A stretch of DNA of 64,000 nucleotides, from assembly GCF_007065885.1 (NCBI RefSeq), contig NZ_CP041409.1, positions 806,001-870,000 on the forward strand, written 5' to 3'. Position numbers and translations under genes: made by a program. This document shows positions 55,010-64,000 of the stretch, piece by piece (the stretch's first letter is position 1; every line of letters starts with the position of its first letter). This DNA comes from Altererythrobacter sp. TH136. Lineage in GTDB: Bacteria > Pseudomonadota > Alphaproteobacteria > Sphingomonadales > Sphingomonadaceae. Under the pieces are notes generated by a model, which was given only the letters and a program-made list of their open reading frames with translations, was not told the origin of the DNA and ran no database searches.

Positions 55010-56257
55010 TCAGCCGACTTCGGGCGGATCGGTGAACACGCCCGCGCACGGCGTCCAGGCATACAGTTTGACCGCCAGCGCAGGGTCCGGCTGCCGGGCC
55101 GCCCAGCCGCGCGCCTCGTACGCGGCGTTCAGGGCCGGCATGATCAGCTGGCTCGCCACCAGCGGATCGACCGCGCGCACCGACCCGTCGGCGATCCCGT
55201 CAGACAACATCCCGGCAAAGCGATTGGCCAGCCGATTTGACCGCACGACCACGCTGCCCCGATCCCCCATTGGCAGCGCCTGCAGCGCCGTGGTCCGCAG
55301 CAGCGGCATCGGATCGTGGAACTGCAGGTCGATCAGCTCTGCCAGCGCACTCGCGGTGCGCGTCCACCCGTCCCCCGCCAGCTCTCGCGCAGCCAGCTGC
55401 ACCGCTGACAGGCGATCGTAACTGCGCTGGAAACACGCGAAGACCAGATCGTCCTTGGCGTTGTGATGATGATAGAAACTGCCTTTGGTGACATTCAGCG
55501 CCGCCGCGATGCGGTTGACCGATGCGCCCCGGTAACCGCGCTGGTTGATCATCACGGTCGCCGACCGGAGGAATGCGCCGGTCGCGTCATCATCGTCCCC
55601 GCCGCGCCAGGATTCGTTCGCCAGCGTCTGCGGCGACCAGCCCCGCCCCTCCCCCGCCAGGCCGCGGGCGAAGATATCGAACATCCGTGCTTCAAGGCGA
55701 TCGAAGTCATGCGTCGAATAGCGCAGCGACCATACCGGCCACCAGAACATCGCTTCCAGCAGGATGTGCGCGCGCGCCGTGTCGAGCGACCGCTTGAGGC
55801 CGCCGCGCCCGTCGCCGAAGAACGCGCGCACGTGATCGAGCACCCGCGCGTATTGCGCCAGCAGCGGCGCCTGCGCGGCTTCGCCCAGCGTGCGGATTTC
55901 GCTGAGCGCGGTGATCAGCCCGCTCTCGCCGCCGCGAATCCGGCGGCGGAGCGCGACGTGCGCGCGCACGAACGAGCGCACCCGTTCCTGCGGCGTCGGT
56001 TGCGCGGCAGCCTCCGCCGCCGCTGCTTCGAGCCATTCCAGCGTCGCTTCGTAGACCGCGACCACCAGCTTGTCCTTGCGGTCGAAGTAATAGGTGATGC
56101 TGGTGGCGTTGAGCCGGACCGAGCGCGCAAGCTCGGCGAACGTGGTGCCCTTGACCCCCAGTTCGTTGATCAGCGCGGACGCTGCATGAATGACATCCTG
56201 CCGCCGCCGTTCGAAGCGGTCGGTCTCGTTCGGCCTGGCGTGGGTCCCCTCTCCCAT
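55010..56257 (-). CDS. Two-headed TetR-family transcriptional regulator
   Basis: 415 aa, about twice the usual TetR length (190-220). Two complete TetR-type N-terminal domains are present: residues 18-70 (ALINELGVKGTTFAELARSV then NATSITYYFDRKDKLVVAVYE) and residues about 226-280 (TVMINQRGYRGASVNRIAAA then VTKGSFYHHHNAKDDLVFACF). Each is followed by its own helical ligand-binding-type region. It likely represses the adjacent acyl-CoA synthetase operon and neighbouring degradation genes, with an acyl-CoA as inducer. It starts 7 nt after the synthetase stop and is co-transcribed with it. Confidence 0.9.
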   Translation of the reverse strand: MGEGTHARPNETDRFERRRQDVIHAASALINELGVKGTTFAELARSVRLNATSITYYFDRKDKLVVAVYEATLEWLEAAAAEAAAQPTPQERVRSFVRAHVALRRRIRGGESGLITALSEIRTLGEAAQAPLLAQYARVLDHVRAFFGDGRGGLKRSLDTARAHILLEAMFWWPVWSLRYSTHDFDRLEARMFDIFARGLAGEGRGWSPQTLANESWRGGDDDDATGAFLRSATVMINQRGYRGASVNRIAAALNVTKGSFYHHHNAKDDLVFACFQRSYDRLSAVQLAARELAGDGWTRTASALAELIDLQFHDPMPLLRTTALQALPMGDRGSVVVRSNRLANRFAGMLSDGIADGSVRAVDPLVASQLIMPALNAAYEARGWAARQPDPALAVKLYAWTPCAGVFTDPPEVG

Positions 56258-56264
56258 CGCCAGG

Positions 56265-58028
56265 TCAGCGCTGCCCGGGCGGCTGTTCGAAGAGCGCCTT
56301 CAGGTCCTTCTTGAGGATCTTGCCGTTGGCGTTGCGCGGCAGCGTGTCCGCGCTCAACAGGATCCGGACCGGCACCTTGAACTTGGCTAGCCGCTCGGCA
56401 ACCCAGGCCTGCAGTTCGGCCTCGGTGGCGGTCGTGCCGGGTGCGAGGTGGACCACTGCCGCCGGTTCTTCGCCCAGCTGCTGATGCGGGATGCCGACCA
56501 GCGCCGCGTCGGTCACCGCGGGGTGATCGTAGAGGACGTTCTCGACTTCGGACGAATAGATGTTCTCGCCCCCGCGCAGGATCATGTCCTTGGCCCGGTC
56601 GACGATGTAGCAGAAGCCGTCTTCGTCGAGCTTGGCGAGGTCGCCGGTCCGCACCCAGCCGTCGATGAAGGTCTCGGCAGTGGCTTCAGGATTGTTCCAG
56701 TACCCCTTCACCACCATCGGCCCGCGCGCATAAAGCTCGCCCACTTCGCCGACGGGAAGCTCCTCCGTGCCCTCTTCGTTCATGATCTTGAGGTCGGCGA
56801 CGGCGACCGGCGGGCCGCAACTCGTCGGGCGGTTGAGGTAGTCTTCGCTCGAGTGGCCGGTGACCGTGGCCATCGTTTCGGTCATGCCCCAACCGTTGCC
56901 GGGGAGCGCGCCGAAGATGTCGCGGATCTTGCGCACCAGTTCGGGCGCCGAGGGCGCGCCGCCATAGGCGATCGCCTCCAGGCTGGAGAGGTCGTAGTTC
57001 TCGCGTTCGGGATGCTCGATCAGCTGCCACGCGATCGTCGGCACGCCGCCGGTCACGTTGACCTTCTCGCGCTCGATGATCTGGAACGCCTTCACCGGGT
57101 CCCATCGGTGCATGAACACCAGCGTGTTGCCCGCCGCCAGCGTGCCCATCAGGGTGGCGGAGCAGGCGGTGACATGAAACAGCGGGATCACCGTCAGCGC
57201 CGTCTTGGGCACCGGGTCGGGCGGCACCTCTCCGCGCCGCAGCACCGACACCGTGGCGTTGTACGCGCCAGAGAAGATGTTGGTCACGAGATTGCGGTGC
57301 GTGCCGAGCGCCCCCTTGGGCTTGCCAGTGGTGCCGCTGGTGTAGAAAATCGTCGCGTCATCGTCGGAGGCGATGTCGACCGCCGGAAGCTCCGCATCCG
57401 GCAGGTTCTTCCATTCGTCGGTAGTGCCGATGAGCTCCTCCAGCCGCGCTGCAGGCGGCGCAAGGTCACCCAGGCAGCGGCTGACGAATACGTGGCGCAG
57501 CGAGGGGATGTCGCCGGTGTGCGGGGAAATCCGGTCCCACCGCTCCGCATCGCAGATCAGCACCGTGGTGCCCGAATCCGCCAGGCCATAGGCGAGTTCG
57601 CCCCCGGTCCACCAGGCGTTGAGCGGGACGCACACCGCGCCGATCGCCACGCTTGCGAAGAACGCCACTGGCCATTCGGGCAGGTTGCGCATCGCCAGCG
57701 CGACCCGGTCGCCCTTTTTCACGCCGTGCGCCTGCAGCACCTGCGCCAGCTTTGCCACCGCGCGGTGGAACGCGGCATAGGTCACCCGCTCGTCTTCGTA
57801 GATGGTGAACTCGCGGTCCCCGTGCGTGCGCGCGACCATCATCAGCGCGCGCAGGTTTTCCGGCGCGTTCTTCCACACCCGCGTGGGCACGCCGCGGATG
57901 GTGATCGTCTCCATTTCGAATCGCTCGCCAGGCGCGGTGAGCTTGTCCTGGATCTGTCCGCGGCTCATCGCAGGCCAGCCCGCGGGCGGCGTCCAGCCGA
58001 GAACCTCGGCCAGGTTGGTGTCAGGCAT
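56265..58028 (-). CDS. Long-chain-type acyl-CoA synthetase / AMP-dependent ligase
   Basis: 587 aa. Adenylation motifs: ATIFYTSGTTGKPKGALG (P-loop-like), GNGWGMTETMATVTG, WVRTGDLAKLDEDG with the ATP-ribose Asp, and the C-terminal catalytic Lys in NANGKILKKDLK. It activates a carboxylic acid as acyl-AMP then CoA thioester. Chain length or ring type cannot be assigned. It is divergent from the serine hydrolase/FadB-like operon across a 181-bp promoter region and precedes the TetR regulator in its operon. Confidence 0.92.
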   Translation of the reverse strand: MPDTNLAEVLGWTPPAGWPAMSRGQIQDKLTAPGERFEMETITIRGVPTRVWKNAPENLRALMMVARTHGDREFTIYEDERVTYAAFHRAVAKLAQVLQAHGVKKGDRVALAMRNLPEWPVAFFASVAIGAVCVPLNAWWTGGELAYGLADSGTTVLICDAERWDRISPHTGDIPSLRHVFVSRCLGDLAPPAARLEELIGTTDEWKNLPDAELPAVDIASDDDATIFYTSGTTGKPKGALGTHRNLVTNIFSGAYNATVSVLRRGEVPPDPVPKTALTVIPLFHVTACSATLMGTLAAGNTLVFMHRWDPVKAFQIIEREKVNVTGGVPTIAWQLIEHPERENYDLSSLEAIAYGGAPSAPELVRKIRDIFGALPGNGWGMTETMATVTGHSSEDYLNRPTSCGPPVAVADLKIMNEEGTEELPVGEVGELYARGPMVVKGYWNNPEATAETFIDGWVRTGDLAKLDEDGFCYIVDRAKDMILRGGENIYSSEVENVLYDHPAVTDAALVGIPHQQLGEEPAAVVHLAPGTTATEAELQAWVAERLAKFKVPVRILLSADTLPRNANGKILKKDLKALFEQPPGQR

Positions 58029-58209
58029 CGCTTTCCCTTATGCTTATGTCTTTGGCCCGACTGTATGAGCAATCGCGCCGCCTTCGCAAGCGGGCTTTCC
58101 AGATGCAGGTATGGCGGCAAGCGGCGGAGAGTATTTGCCCTGATCGGAAAGCTGGGTATGGCTTGACCGCAAGAGCGCCGATGGGCGCCATGCGGGAGAG
58201 AATCGCGTC
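58029..58209. promoter_or_regulatory. Divergent promoter region for the ligase-TetR and hydrolase-FadB operons
   Basis: 181 bp between two divergent starts (ATG 58028 on minus, ATG 58210 on plus). An obvious place for a TetR operator, but I see no clean palindrome long enough to name as such. Confidence 0.4.
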
Positions 58210-59445
58210 ATGCTGGACACCACCACTGCCACCGCGCTGGGGTTCGATCAGGATCGGCTGAATCGGATCGAGCCATTTCTGCGCACCGCCTATCTCGACA
58301 GCGGCCGCCTGCCGATGATGCAGGTGTCGGTCGCCCGCGACGGGCAGATTGCCTATCGCGCGCAGATGGGCGTGATGGGCGAAGGGCGCGAAGACCTGCG
58401 CGACGACGCGCTGTTCCGCATCGCCAGCATGACCAAGCCAGTCACCTCGATCGCGTTCATGCAGCTGGTCGAACAGTGCAAGGTCGCGCTGGAAGACCCC
58501 GTGACCAAGGTGTTCCCGGAATTCAGGAACCTGTCGGTCTACGCCGGCGGGGGCGGCAGCGGGGCGCCGTTCGTGCCGGGCGCGGCGGCGGGGCCCATGC
58601 GGTTCGTCGACCTGCTCACCCACATGAGCGGCCTGACCTATGGCTTCCAGCAGCGCAGCAACGTCGATGCCGCCTATCGCGAGAGCAATTTCGACTTCGC
58701 CCGCGCGCAGCTCGACAGCGACGAATACATCGCCAAGCTGGCGAAGATCCCGCTCGAGTTTTCGCCCGGCGACCGGTGGAATTACTCGGTCTCGACCGAC
58801 GTACTGGGCGTGGCGGTGGAGCGGCTCAGCGGCATGCGGCTGGGTGATTACTTCCAGCAGCACATCTTCGGCCCCCTGGGCATGACCGACACCCGCTTCG
58901 GCGCGGAAGGCCAGCTTGAGCGGCTGGTCGATGCCTATCAGTACGTGCCCGGCCAGCCCGCCAAGCTGATCGACGCCGGCCGCACCAGCCGGCTGGGCCA
59001 GGCGGGCAAGTTCGACAGCGGCGGCGGCGGCCTGGTCGGCACCATCGCCGACTACGAGAAGTTTTGCGCCGTGCTGATCGGCCGCGGGGAGCTGAACGGC
59101 GCGCGGATCATCGCGCCCAAGACGCTCGACCTGATGACCGCCAACCACCTGCCCGGCGGCCAGGACCTGACGCAGCTGTCCCAGAGCCTGTTCTCCGAAA
59201 GCCAGAACGCCGGGGTCGGCTTTGGCCTAGGCTTCGCCTGCGTGATCGATCCCGCCAAGACGCTGATGCCGTCGAGCAAGGGCGAATTCTACTGGGGCGG
59301 CGCCTATTCGACCGCGTTCTTCGTCGATCCGGTGGAGGGCATCTCGATGGTGTTCATGACCCAGGTCTACCCGTCCAGCGCCTATCCGGTGCGCCGCCAG
59401 CTCAAAACCCTGATCTATTCCGCGCTGTCCGACAGCCGCGCTTGA
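58210..59445 (+). CDS. Serine hydrolase of the beta-lactamase/EstB family
   Basis: 411 aa. Ser73-x-x-Lys76 in [11 protein letters not shown], Tyr-x-Ser in [17 protein letters not shown] (class C-like Tyr), and [15 protein letters not shown] near the third motif. It has no signal peptide and so is probably cytoplasmic. Enzymes of this family include esterases, and a role in cleaving an ester or lactone substrate before beta-oxidation is inferred from its place at the head of the FadB-like operon. It is divergent from the acyl-CoA synthetase gene. Confidence 0.88.
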   Translation: MLDTTTATALGFDQDRLNRIEPFLRTAYLDSGRLPMMQVSVARDGQIAYRAQMGVMGEGREDLRDDALFRIASMTKPVTSIAFMQLVEQCKVALEDPVTKVFPEFRNLSVYAGGGGSGAPFVPGAAAGPMRFVDLLTHMSGLTYGFQQRSNVDAAYRESNFDFARAQLDSDEYIAKLAKIPLEFSPGDRWNYSVSTDVLGVAVERLSGMRLGDYFQQHIFGPLGMTDTRFGAEGQLERLVDAYQYVPGQPAKLIDAGRTSRLGQAGKFDSGGGGLVGTIADYEKFCAVLIGRGELNGARIIAPKTLDLMTANHLPGGQDLTQLSQSLFSESQNAGVGFGLGFACVIDPAKTLMPSSKGEFYWGGAYSTAFFVDPVEGISMVFMTQVYPSSAYPVRRQLKTLIYSALSDSRA

Positions 59446-59458
59446 GGAGCCTGAGAAA

Positions 59459-61498
59459 ATGACCGATCCGATTTCCTCCCACCGTGACGGCGAAGTGCTG
59501 GTCGTCGTGTCCAACAACCCCCCGGTCAATGCGCTCGGCCAGGCGGTGCGCGCCGGCCTCAAGCGCGAGGTCGAGGGTGGCCTTGCCGACGACAGCGTCA
59601 AGGCGATCGTGATCCGCTGCGACGGGCGCACGTTCTTCGCCGGGGCCGACATCACCGAATTCGGCAAGGCGCCGCAGGGCCCCAGCCTGCCCGAAACGCT
59701 CGATGCGATGGAGGCGAGCGACAAGCCGGTGGTCGCCGCGATCCACGGCACGGCGCTGGGCGGCGGGTGCGAAGTCGCGCTCGCCTGCCACTACCGCGTC
59801 GCGGTGCCGAGCGCGAAGCTCGGCCTGCCCGAAGTCAAGCTCGGCCTGATTCCGGGCGCCGCGGGCACCCAGCGCATGCCGCGCCTGGTCGGTGCCGAAG
59901 CCGCGCTGCCGCTGGTCGTCGGCGGCGATCCGATCAGCGCCAAGAAGGCTGAAAGCATCGGCTTGCTCGATGCGATCGTCGGCGAGGACAGCCTGGAGGT
60001 TGATGCCGTCGCCTTCGCCCGCAGCAAGATCGGCCAGCCGGTCCCGCGCGCCTCGGAGGGCACCAGGAACCAGGACGGGGTGCGCGACCCCGACATCTTC
60101 GACAAATTCCGCGCCAGCCAGGCACGCAAGATCCGCGGCTTCGACGCGCCCAACGCCGCGATCGAAGCGGTCAAGGCGGCGGGCGAGCTGCCCTATGCCG
60201 AGGGCGTGAAGAAGGAGCGCGAGCTGTTCGGCAAGCTGATGTCCGGCACCCAGTCCGCCGCCATGCGCCATTACTTCTTCGCCGAGCGCGCCGCGAACAA
60301 GATCGACGACGTGCCCGCCGACACTCCGCTGATCCCGATCAAGCGGATCGGCATCATCGGTGCGGGCACCATGGGCGGCGGGATCGGGATGAACTTCCTG
60401 ACCGCCGGCATCCCGGTGACGATCCTGGAGATGCAGCAGGAAGCGCTCGACCGCGGCGCGAAGACCATCCGCAAGAATTACGAAAATACCGCCAAGCGCG
60501 GCCGCATGACCGAGGATGCGGTCGAAAAGGCGATGGGCCTGCTCAAGCCGACGCTCGACTACTCCGAACTGGCCGACTGCGACCTGGTGATCGAGGCCGT
60601 GTATGAGAACATGGACGTCAAGAAACAGGTCTTCGCCAAGCTTGACGAAGTGGTGAAACAGGGCGCGATCCTGGCCTCCAACACCAGCTACCTCGACATC
60701 GACGAGATCGCGACCGCCACCGAGCGGCCCGGCTATGTCGTGGGTCTGCACTTCTTCTCACCCGCCAACGTGATGAAGCTGCTGGAGATCGTGCGTGGGC
60801 GTGAAACCCGGCACGACGTGCTGGCAACGGTAATGAAGCTCGCCAAGACCATCGGCAAGGTCGCCGCGGTGTCGGGGGTGTGCCCCGGGTTCATCGGCAA
60901 CCGGATGCTCAGCCCGCGCCAGCAACAGGCCAACGCGCTGATCATGGAAGGCGCGAATTACTGGGACATCGACGACGTCCTGCTCGAATTCGGTTTCCCG
61001 ATGGGCCCGTTCCAGATGGGCGACCTCGCGGGCACCGACATCGGCTGGCACCGCGATCCGTCGAAGATCGAAACGATCCGCGATGCGCTGTGCGCCAAGG
61101 GCCGCTTCGGCCAGAAGGCTGGCAAGGGCTATTACGACTACGACGAGGCGCGCAACCGCACCCCGTCCGAAGAAACCAAGGCGATCATCGCCGATTTCGC
61201 TGCCAAGGAAGGCAAGCCGCAGCGCCAAATCAGCAAGGACGAGATCCGCGAGCGGCTGCTTTACCCCATGGTCAACGAAGGCGCGAAGATCCTCGACGAA
61301 GGCATGGCCCAGCGCGCGAGCGACATCGATGTGGTCTGGATCAACGGCTACGGCTGGCCGCTCTACACCGGCGGGCCGATGTTCTGGGCCGACACCATCG
61401 GGCTGGATACCGTGGTCGAAGGTCTCGAGAAGCACGATCTGCCGGTGAGCGGATACCTGCGCCGCAAGGCCGAGGCGCACGAGAAGTTCAACCGCTGA
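59459..61498 (+). CDS. FadB-like bifunctional enoyl-CoA hydratase / 3-hydroxyacyl-CoA dehydrogenase
   Basis: 679 aa. N-terminal crotonase domain (about 1-190): [10 protein letters not shown], oxyanion loop [19 protein letters not shown] and [22 protein letters not shown], retaining both catalytic Glu positions. Central NAD-binding domain from about residue 295: [19 protein letters not shown], then [17 protein letters not shown] with the catalytic His, and a C-terminal dimerisation half. It hydrates enoyl-CoA and oxidises 3-hydroxyacyl-CoA. Starts 13 nt after the serine hydrolase stop; the thiolase-like gene overlaps its stop by one base (TGATG). Confidence 0.94.
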   Translation: MTDPISSHRDGEVLVVVSNNPPVNALGQAVRAGLKREVEGGLADDSVKAIVIRCDGRTFFAGADITEFGKAPQGPSLPETLDAMEASDKPVVAAIHGTALGGGCEVALACHYRVAVPSAKLGLPEVKLGLIPGAAGTQRMPRLVGAEAALPLVVGGDPISAKKAESIGLLDAIVGEDSLEVDAVAFARSKIGQPVPRASEGTRNQDGVRDPDIFDKFRASQARKIRGFDAPNAAIEAVKAAGELPYAEGVKKERELFGKLMSGTQSAAMRHYFFAERAANKIDDVPADTPLIPIKRIGIIGAGTMGGGIGMNFLTAGIPVTILEMQQEALDRGAKTIRKNYENTAKRGRMTEDAVEKAMGLLKPTLDYSELADCDLVIEAVYENMDVKKQVFAKLDEVVKQGAILASNTSYLDIDEIATATERPGYVVGLHFFSPANVMKLLEIVRGRETRHDVLATVMKLAKTIGKVAAVSGVCPGFIGNRMLSPRQQQANALIMEGANYWDIDDVLLEFGFPMGPFQMGDLAGTDIGWHRDPSKIETIRDALCAKGRFGQKAGKGYYDYDEARNRTPSEETKAIIADFAAKEGKPQRQISKDEIRERLLYPMVNEGAKILDEGMAQRASDIDVVWINGYGWPLYTGGPMFWADTIGLDTVVEGLEKHDLPVSGYLRRKAEAHEKFNR

Positions 61499-63009
61499 TG
61501 GATGACCGCACGCCGGTGATCGTCGGCGTCGGCCAGGTGGTCGAGCGGATCGGAGAGGCGGACTGGCAGGGCCGGTCCGCCGCCGATCTGGCCGCCTGGG
61601 CCGCCGAACGCGCCATCGACGATGCCGGCGCGGCCGCTGACCTCAAGCCGCTGATCGAGGTCGTCTCCGCGATCCGCACGTTCGAGGACTCTGGCGCCGC
61701 GCCGGCACAGTTCGGCAAGCCGGACAAGTTTCCGCTGGCAGTCGCCCGCCGCGTGGGCCTGTCGCCGAAGCGCGCGATCCTGGAAGCGGTCGGCGGTCAG
61801 TCGCCGGTCACCGCCCTGGTCGAGATGGCGGAGCGGATCGCCCGCGGCGAGATCGCGGCCGGCCTGGTGTTCGGGGCCGAGGCGATCTCGAACACCCGCC
61901 ACCTGTCCAAGCATGGCGAGAGCCGCGACTGGGCCGAGCACGACGACGGCGAGATGGAGGATCGCGGTTCCGCGCGGATGCTCACCCCGCTGGGCATCCG
62001 GCACGGCATCGTCAGCGCGCCGATCGCGTACGCGCTGCTGGAGAACGCCCGCCGCGCCCGCCTCGGCCTGAACCGCGAAGACTACCGCGCCGCCATGGGC
62101 GAACTGTTCGCGCCGCTGAGCGCGGTGGCCGCGGCCAACCCGTATTCGAGCGCCGCGAGCGAGCCGTTGTCGGCGGAAGAGATCGCCACGGTCACCCCGA
62201 AGAACCGGATGATCGCCGATCCCTTCCCTTTGAAGGTCGTCGCCCGCGACCAGGTCAACATGGGTGCCGCGATGCTGGTGATGTCAGTCGCCGCTGCACG
62301 CGAAGCGGGAATTGCGGAGGACCGCTGGATCTATATCCACGGTGCCGCGCACGCTGCCGAACCCGACATCCTCGAGCGCGCCGATCCGGGCGCCTATCCC
62401 GCCGCCGAAGCCGCGCTGGACGCGGCGCTGGCGGCGGCCGGCAAGCGGATTGACGAAGTGGCGGTGCTCGATTTCTATTCGTGCTTCCCCGTCGCGGTGT
62501 TCTCGACGGCGATCGATCACCTCGGCCTGTCGCCAGACGATCCGCGCGGCCTGACGGTGACGGGCGGCCTTCCCTACTTCGGCGGCGCGGGCAACGGCTA
62601 TTCCAGCCACGCGATCGCCAGCGTGGTCGAACGGCTGCGCGCGAACGCGGGCGCATACGGTCTGGTCGGTGCCAACGGCGGGTTCCAGAGCAAGTATGCG
62701 GCTCTCGTCCTGTCCACCGAGCCGGCGGCTTTTCCAGGCTGGAGCGAAGCCGTCCAGCACCGCCCGGCCGCGCCCGACCTGGTCGAACTGGTCGCGCGCA
62801 CCGGCACGATCGACACCTACACCGTCGTGCATGACCGCACGGGGCCGAGCTATGCGGTGGTGATCGGCCATCTGCCCGACGACCGCCGCTTCATCGCGCG
62901 CAGCGACGATGCCGAGACGCTGGCCTTGATGGATGCGCACGACCCCCTCGGTCGGCAGGTCACGCTCACCAATGACGGCGCGCGGAACGCGTTCACACTC
63001 GCCGATTGA
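61498..63009 (+). CDS. Thiolase-like protein (TLP1-type), canonical nucleophilic Cys absent
   Basis: 503 aa, longer than thiolases (about 390-400) because of a C-terminal extra domain (about 425-503). The fold is suggested by [15 protein letters not shown], the [22 protein letters not shown] helix and [26 protein letters not shown]. At the place of the thiolase Cys (NxxCxSG) the sequence is VGGQSP, and the C-terminal CxG motif is replaced by NGGFQSKYA. Related TLP1 proteins have no proven thiolase activity. Despite frequent automatic labelling as acetyl-CoA acetyltransferase, function is uncertain. Its ATG overlaps the FadB-like stop. Confidence 0.8.
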   Translation: MDDRTPVIVGVGQVVERIGEADWQGRSAADLAAWAAERAIDDAGAAADLKPLIEVVSAIRTFEDSGAAPAQFGKPDKFPLAVARRVGLSPKRAILEAVGGQSPVTALVEMAERIARGEIAAGLVFGAEAISNTRHLSKHGESRDWAEHDDGEMEDRGSARMLTPLGIRHGIVSAPIAYALLENARRARLGLNREDYRAAMGELFAPLSAVAAANPYSSAASEPLSAEEIATVTPKNRMIADPFPLKVVARDQVNMGAAMLVMSVAAAREAGIAEDRWIYIHGAAHAAEPDILERADPGAYPAAEAALDAALAAAGKRIDEVAVLDFYSCFPVAVFSTAIDHLGLSPDDPRGLTVTGGLPYFGGAGNGYSSHAIASVVERLRANAGAYGLVGANGGFQSKYAALVLSTEPAAFPGWSEAVQHRPAAPDLVELVARTGTIDTYTVVHDRTGPSYAVVIGHLPDDRRFIARSDDAETLALMDAHDPLGRQVTLTNDGARNAFTLAD

Positions 63010-63040
63010 CCCGCTAGCCTGCCGCGCAAAGGAGAGAGCC

Positions 63041-64000
63041 ATGACCGAGCCTGCCGCGCACCACGATGACGAATGGGTGCGCCGCCCCGCCGCCGCCGCG
63101 CACGGCACCAACTGCACGTCTGAACAGTACGAGGCGCTTTACCGCCGCAGCATCGAGGACAGCGACGGCTTCTGGCTCGAACAGGCGCAGCGGCTCGACT
63201 GGGTGCAGGCACCCACGGTGGCGGGCGACTGGAGCTACGATCCGGTCAGCATCAAGTGGTTCGAGGACAGCCGGCTGAACATCTGCCACAACGCGGTCGA
63301 CCGGCACGTCGCCGCCGGGCATGGCGACCGGCTGGCGCTGATCTTCGAACCCGACGATCCCGCAGGCGAGGTCCGCCGCATCACCTATGCCGAGCTGCAG
63401 GCGGAAGTGATCCGCATGGCGAACACGCTGAAAACGATGGGCGTGGTCAAAGGCGACCGGGTGACGATCTATCTGCCGATGGTGCCGGAAGGCGCGTTCG
63501 CCATGCTCGCCTGCGTCCGGATCGGTGCGGTCCACTCGGTAATCTTCGGCGGCTTCAGCCCCGAAGCGATCGCGGGGCGGATCGAGGACTGCGCGAGCGA
63601 TTGGGTGATCTGCGCGGACGAAGGGCTGCGCGGCGGCAAGACCGTGCCGCTGAAGGCCAACGTCGACGAAGCGCTGAACAAGGTCGCGGTGAAGGCGGTG
63701 CTGGTGATCCGCCACACCGGCGGCGATGTCGCCATGACGCACGGCCGCGATCACTGGTATCACGAGCTGTCGGCAGGGGCAGCTGCCGACTGCCCGTGCG
63801 AACCGATGAACGCCGAAGACCCGCTGTTCATCCTCTACACCAGCGGCTCCACCGGCAAGCCCAAGGGCCTGCTCCACACCACCGGCGGCTATGCCGTGTG
63901 GACCGAAACGACCTTCCGCTACGCCTTCGACTACCGCGCGGGCGAGGTGTTCTGGTGCACCGCCGACATCGGCTGGGTCACCGGGCACAGCTATGTCGTC
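63041..64000 (+). CDS. acs: Acetyl-CoA synthetase (3' end beyond window)
   Basis: The first 320 codons are present; the frame runs off the window edge. ATG 63041 follows a strong AAAGGAGAG. N-terminal domain has [25 protein letters not shown] and the loop [20 protein letters not shown], then [23 protein letters not shown], and the ATP motif [21 protein letters not shown], then [16 protein letters not shown]. These identify Acs, which makes acetyl-CoA from acetate. It lies 31 nt after the thiolase-like gene in the same operon. The C-terminal catalytic Lys is not visible here. Confidence 0.95.
   Translation, partial: MTEPAAHHDDEWVRRPAAAAHGTNCTSEQYEALYRRSIEDSDGFWLEQAQRLDWVQAPTVAGDWSYDPVSIKWFEDSRLNICHNAVDRHVAAGHGDRLALIFEPDDPAGEVRRITYAELQAEVIRMANTLKTMGVVKGDRVTIYLPMVPEGAFAMLACVRIGAVHSVIFGGFSPEAIAGRIEDCASDWVICADEGLRGGKTVPLKANVDEALNKVAVKAVLVIRHTGGDVAMTHGRDHWYHELSAGAAADCPCEPMNAEDPLFILYTSGSTGKPKGLLHTTGGYAVWTETTFRYAFDYRAGEVFWCTADIGWVTGHSYVV

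Noticed and set aside
56448-58166. 572-codon plus-strand open frame over the acyl-CoA synthetase
   Set aside because: Composition (His/Arg/Asp rich, no motif) is typical of an antisense shadow; the minus-strand ligase is unmistakable.
60880-61497. 206-codon upstream extension of the thiolase-like frame
   Set aside because: It overlaps the FadB-like C-terminal domain out of frame; ATG 61498 begins the recognisable fold.
1-64000. Search by eye for IS elements, prophage genes, CRISPR repeats and toxin-antitoxin pairs
   Set aside because: No transposase, integrase, phage structural gene, regular direct-repeat array or recognisable toxin-antitoxin pair was seen.

Overview
The window is high-GC DNA, densely packed with genes and free of any mobile element, CRISPR array or rRNA that I can see. 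It looks like chromosomal core plus catabolic accessory sequence from an alphaproteobacterium of the order Sphingomonadales, probably Erythrobacteraceae or a close relative. The pointers are a CckA hybrid kinase linked to dapA and smpB, a recA gene preceded by the alphaproteobacterial direct-repeat LexA box GTTC-N7-GTTC, the hemC-hemD-Mic60-like cluster divergent from tsaD, and a sphingomonad-style TonB-dependent receptor. Family names come from recognisable motifs; the organism assignment is inference.

Layout. 1-5.7 kb (+): tail of a response regulator, tRNA-Val(GAC), NADP isocitrate dehydrogenase, a GNAT-nitrilase fusion, a KefB-type antiporter and a 52-aa ORF. 5.7-13.7 kb (-): alaS, a methyltransferase, recA under an SOS box, and two DUF4139 paralogues, one with a TonB-box-like insertion. 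13.8-20.0 kb: a small hexapeptide acyltransferase (+) that shares its stop with cckA, then the minus-strand run dapA-DUF885-smpB-DUF2062-cckA. 20.1-23.1 kb (+): lytic transglycosylase, GreB-like factor, secreted IalB-like protein. 23.1-31.8 kb: outer-membrane barrel protein (-), then rlmN, a glycine-zipper protein, a FolM-like SDR / cytochrome b / molybdopterin oxidoreductase operon, a secreted protein, argG, an 830-bp gene-free region with DnaA-box-like sites and a strongly structured RNA candidate, rlpA and a 57-aa membrane protein.

32.0-42.9 kb: lipoprotein, dsbD (-), ubiH-type hydroxylase (+), Mic60-like/hemD/hemC (-), then tsaD-gpsA-flippase-HhH protein (+), which are translationally coupled by 4-bp overlaps, and a single-domain response regulator. 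43.0-46.6 kb (+): gcdH, maleylacetoacetate isomerase and fumarylacetoacetase-like genes with overlapping ends, plus an SDR.

46.8-64.0 kb looks like a lipid or hydrophobic-acid uptake and beta-oxidation island. It has a GPH-family transporter, a pair of acyl-CoA dehydrogenases (one apparently catalytic, one not), a second MFS transporter that seems to start at CTG, a TonB receptor, a two-headed TetR regulator in an operon with an acyl-CoA synthetase, and, divergently, a serine hydrolase, a FadB-like enzyme, a thiolase-like protein without the canonical nucleophilic Cys, and the start of acetyl-CoA synthetase. Import (TonB receptor, MFS), activation (CoA ligase), dehydrogenation (ACAD pair), hydration and oxidation (FadB-like) and acetate recovery (Acs) form a plausible pathway; the substrate cannot be read from sequence.
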